From contig MU001503.1 in NCBI GenBank assembly GCA_010093485.1, forward strand, positions 1,571,132 to 1,635,131: 64,000 nt of DNA, given 5' to 3'. Source of the stretch: Karstenula rhodostoma CBS 690.94. Its lineage: Eukaryota > Ascomycota > Dothideomycetes > Pleosporales > Didymosphaeriaceae. Below are positions 61,556 to 64,000 of the stretch, piece after piece. A model generated the notes under the pieces. The model was not told the DNA's origin, searched no databases, and saw nothing but the letters and a program-made list of their open reading frames with translations. Position 1 is the first letter of the stretch. Every line of letters begins with the position of its first letter. A program made the translations under genes and the position numbers.

Positions 61556-64000
61556 CTACCCCTCTCTAAGCGCGATCTAGAATCTTAATAATTTCTAAGG
61601 ACTATAAGAATACTTATATCTATAAAAAGAAAGAAAAGAATAAATTAGTTTAAAAAGAAAAAAAAAATAAAAATAAAAAAAAATATTCTTTATATCTTTA
61701 AAAAATTTCTTATTAAACTTATATAGTTATAGACTAGATTAGAGTATTTTATTCTAGTATAATTATATAAGGTTTTATAATTTCTTATATAAAAATATCT
61801 TTATTTAGAATTTTTCTAAGTAATTAGTTATATACTATTATATATATATTATATAGGGTTCTCTAATCCTATAAAAAAAGGTTAAAATTTAATTTAAAAC
61901 TTTAAATTCCTTACTTATAGTTAAAGACTTAAAGTACTTAATATATAAAACTTAATCCTTTATAATATTAAAAAGTATAAGGTAAGTATACTTTATAGAT
62001 ACTAAATAAACTATCTAGATTAAACTACTATATTAACTAGTTTATTTTTAGGTAATTCTTTATTAATTATTTACTTTAATAGGTATATTATCTTTAGAAT
62101 TACTATCTAAAAATACTTTATTAAGGATAACTTTCTTCTAAGTATTTAGATACTTAGGGGATCTAGCTACCTAAGGATTAGTATTATAAAAGTTACCTAT
62201 TAGCTTTAGAATATTTCTAAAATTAAATATTAAATATTATATATTATTTAGATTATAGCCTTACTATACTATTTAGTACTAGAGTTTTTCCTAGCTTAGT
62301 TAATTATTATAAATAAGTAATACTTTCTATTTAAGAATATTATTAACTTTAATTAATAGTTCCTATAATTAGTATTATCTAGAAAATAGGTTATTAGGTA
62401 CTTTCTAAAGATAGTTTATATAAAATACTAAATAAACTTTTATATATAATAGTAATTTAAATTTATAGAATAATCCTTTTATTTCTATAATATAATATAG
62501 ACTATATATTTATTTATTAAGCTTAATAAAGGGATATAATATTAAAAAGTCTTTTAAAATAATATAGATAAAGTTACTAATAATAAAGTTAAATAGTTAG
62601 TAGTATTTATTAACTTATTTTATTATTAAGTTTTATACTATAACGAGATTCTAATAGGCCTAGTTATAAACCTAAATAATAGTTTTAAAATAAATAGTAA
62701 TAAACTTATAGACTTACTTAGAGCTAATATTATTAGAAGAGTTTTTAAATAATCTAACTTTATTTCTTTAGTCCTAAAAGACTTTAATTTTATAGCTAAA
62801 TTTAATTTTATATAAAGAGAAACTAGTAGATTTATTAAGTAAAGAGGCTTATATCTAGTTTATTAAAAGGAGTAAATCTAACTAGTTATTCTAAAATTTA
62901 TTAATAAATAAATAGAGATACTAGTTAATATATTTATTATATATCTTAGTTTAGCTATCTATTTAGATATAATCTATAAATATAAATTTTTACTATATAT
63001 CTATAAAGTAATAAAATTTACTAGTAAAATTAAAAGTAAACTATAGCCCTTAATTTAATATAATAGATTTAGAGATACTAAAAATCCTCTAGATATACTA
63101 GTAATAAAAGGAAATAGCCTATTCTATAGTAATTATCTTATAGTATAGTAGTAAAAAGGTATATTTACTTAAATAGTATATATAAACTATAATATTATTA
63201 AAGCCTTTTTAATTTAGTAAAAAATTTTTAAAGTTTATAGAGATATCTTACTATATAGCCTTTAGAATAAATAGTAACTAAAGTAGGCCTAACTTTTTAT
63301 TATAAAGGGGTTTAGTCTAATAGTAGATTTTATAATTATATATAAACTATTTAATATCTATATATATATAGCTCTAATAATATAATTTCTAAATAAGTTT
63401 ATAGATTTTTTTAGTACTAGGGTATATAGTTATCTAGTAGGAGTAAACTATATTAATAAAGATTATTTAAAACTAACTAGTTTTAGAAATAACTAGATAG
63501 TCTTAGTATAAAAAAAGTCTAGAAAGTATTCTATTATATTTACTATTTAGTTTAAAAATAGTCTTTTAAAGTAGTTCTAAAATTAGATTAGTATAATTTA
63601 CTTTAAATAGGTAGTTTACTAATATAATAAGAGAGTTTTATAATTTAGCTTCTTTATTTTACTAGTTTAACTTAGTAGTAGTAACTAATATTACTATTTT
63701 ATAGTCTTTATTATTAGTATTATTATTAGCGATATCCTATTATTAGGGGAAAAAGTATATTATATAGACTAATTTAACTTTTACTTTCTATATAACTAAT
63801 TCTTTCTATTTCTATAATAGTATATTAGCTATAATATTTATAAATTTAGAGTAAAATATAATTATATAGTTATACTAAAATAATATTTCTAACTAATAAA
63901 TCTAGTAAGATATAAGTTCTTACTTTATAGAGAAGTATTTAAGTATATAATAGTCTATAATAATAGTAAATAGCTCTTCTAACTATAGACTAATAAGCTA
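61556..64000 (-). pseudogene. Gypsy B3 pol remnant, partial
   Basis: The 3' part of pol on the minus strand, equivalent to B2 22443-22860 joined to 24168 onward, reaching past the integrase catalytic region and stopping before reverse transcriptase. Mostly transition differences from B2. No open frame. Confidence 0.85.

Larger units (their letters stand above)
1..64000. other. RIP-saturated AT-rich heterochromatin block
   Basis: Seen directly: outside 17966-20080 nearly every C is in CT or CC and nearly every G in AG or GG, so CpA, TpG and CpG are almost missing and TA is in great excess. By eye I found only about fifteen to twenty CA or TG dinucleotides in roughly 62 kb, for example near 25940, 26642, 27165, 27185, 34667, 44358, 45104, 49460, 56707 and 59650. 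Copies of the same element differ almost only by C/T and G/A changes. Known: this is the outcome of repeat-induced point mutation in filamentous ascomycetes. Inferred: any coding sequence here is dead, because ATG and TGG cannot survive and CAA, CAG and TGG become stops. No host gene was recognised. Confidence 0.95.
61310..64000 (-). mobile_element. Gypsy family B copy 3 (B3), minus strand, cut by the window edge
   Basis: The 246-bp 3' LTR (61310-61555) is followed by internal sequence colinear with B2 from 22443, without the X-A insertion. This gives the empty site for X-A at about 61965-61980. Integrase-side sequence (actatagcccttaatttaat) is at about 63042. The rest of the element lies beyond 64000, so its duplication (aattt expected from the left side, 61305-61309) cannot be checked. 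Confidence 0.92.

Noticed and set aside
1..64000. Mitochondrial or organelle DNA, suggested by the extreme AT content
   Set aside because: Nested LTR elements with 5-bp duplications, CpA exhaustion and the absence of any mitochondrial gene, tRNA or rRNA point to RIP-mutated nuclear DNA.

Overview
The window is 64 kb of fungal (almost certainly Pezizomycotina) heterochromatin that has been mutated nearly to completion by repeat-induced point mutation (RIP). Outside one 2.1-kb island almost every C is followed by T or C and almost every G is preceded by A or G. CpA, TpG and CpG are close to absent, TA is everywhere, and I saw no ATG or CAT outside the island. No intact gene, tRNA, rRNA or CRISPR array is recognisable.

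The layout is a nest of transposable-element relics. (1) 1-3143: unassigned AT-rich DNA with decayed tandem repeats. (2) 3149-10476: Gypsy family A, copy A1, minus strand, 529-bp LTRs, TSD tttat. (3) 10482-17965: unassigned DNA with minisatellites, a short non-LTR-like insertion (14493-14650) and a small CpG/CpA-retaining patch near 15.24-15.31 kb. (4) 17966-20080: a Tc1/mariner (DD34E) transposon with 236-bp inverted repeats and a two-intron transposase gene broken by four in-frame stops. It is much less mutated than its surroundings and sits inside a 57-bp minisatellite that continues to about 20555. (5) 22197-31891: Gypsy family B, copy B2, minus strand, 246-bp LTRs, carrying a non-LTR-like insertion and a solo LTR. 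(6) 31892-36740: unassigned repeats, including another non-LTR-like copy. (7) 36741-59073: Gypsy A copy A2, minus strand, split by Gypsy B copy B1 (37697-45882, plus) and by a Copia element (46536-53340, plus), whose 3' LTR holds a further non-LTR-like insertion. (8) 59079-61309: unassigned tandem repeats. (9) 61310 to the window edge: Gypsy B copy B3, minus strand, incomplete.

The nesting can be checked by arithmetic. Removing both insertions with their 5-bp duplications from A2 leaves about 7.33 kb, matching A1 (7328 bp). Removing the two insertions from B2 leaves about 8.14 kb, which differs from B1 (8186 bp) by about one 46-bp leader repeat unit.

The most interesting signal is a 3'-anchored repeat family, here called X. 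It has four copies of about 1.29, 1.26, 0.67 and 0.16 kb that share one 3' end, have different 5' ends, and lie between 11-15-bp target duplications. That pattern points to target-primed reverse transcription, as in LINE or SINE elements. No cellular pathway is encoded here. The region may be an AT-isochore or a regional centromere, which the sequence alone cannot decide.
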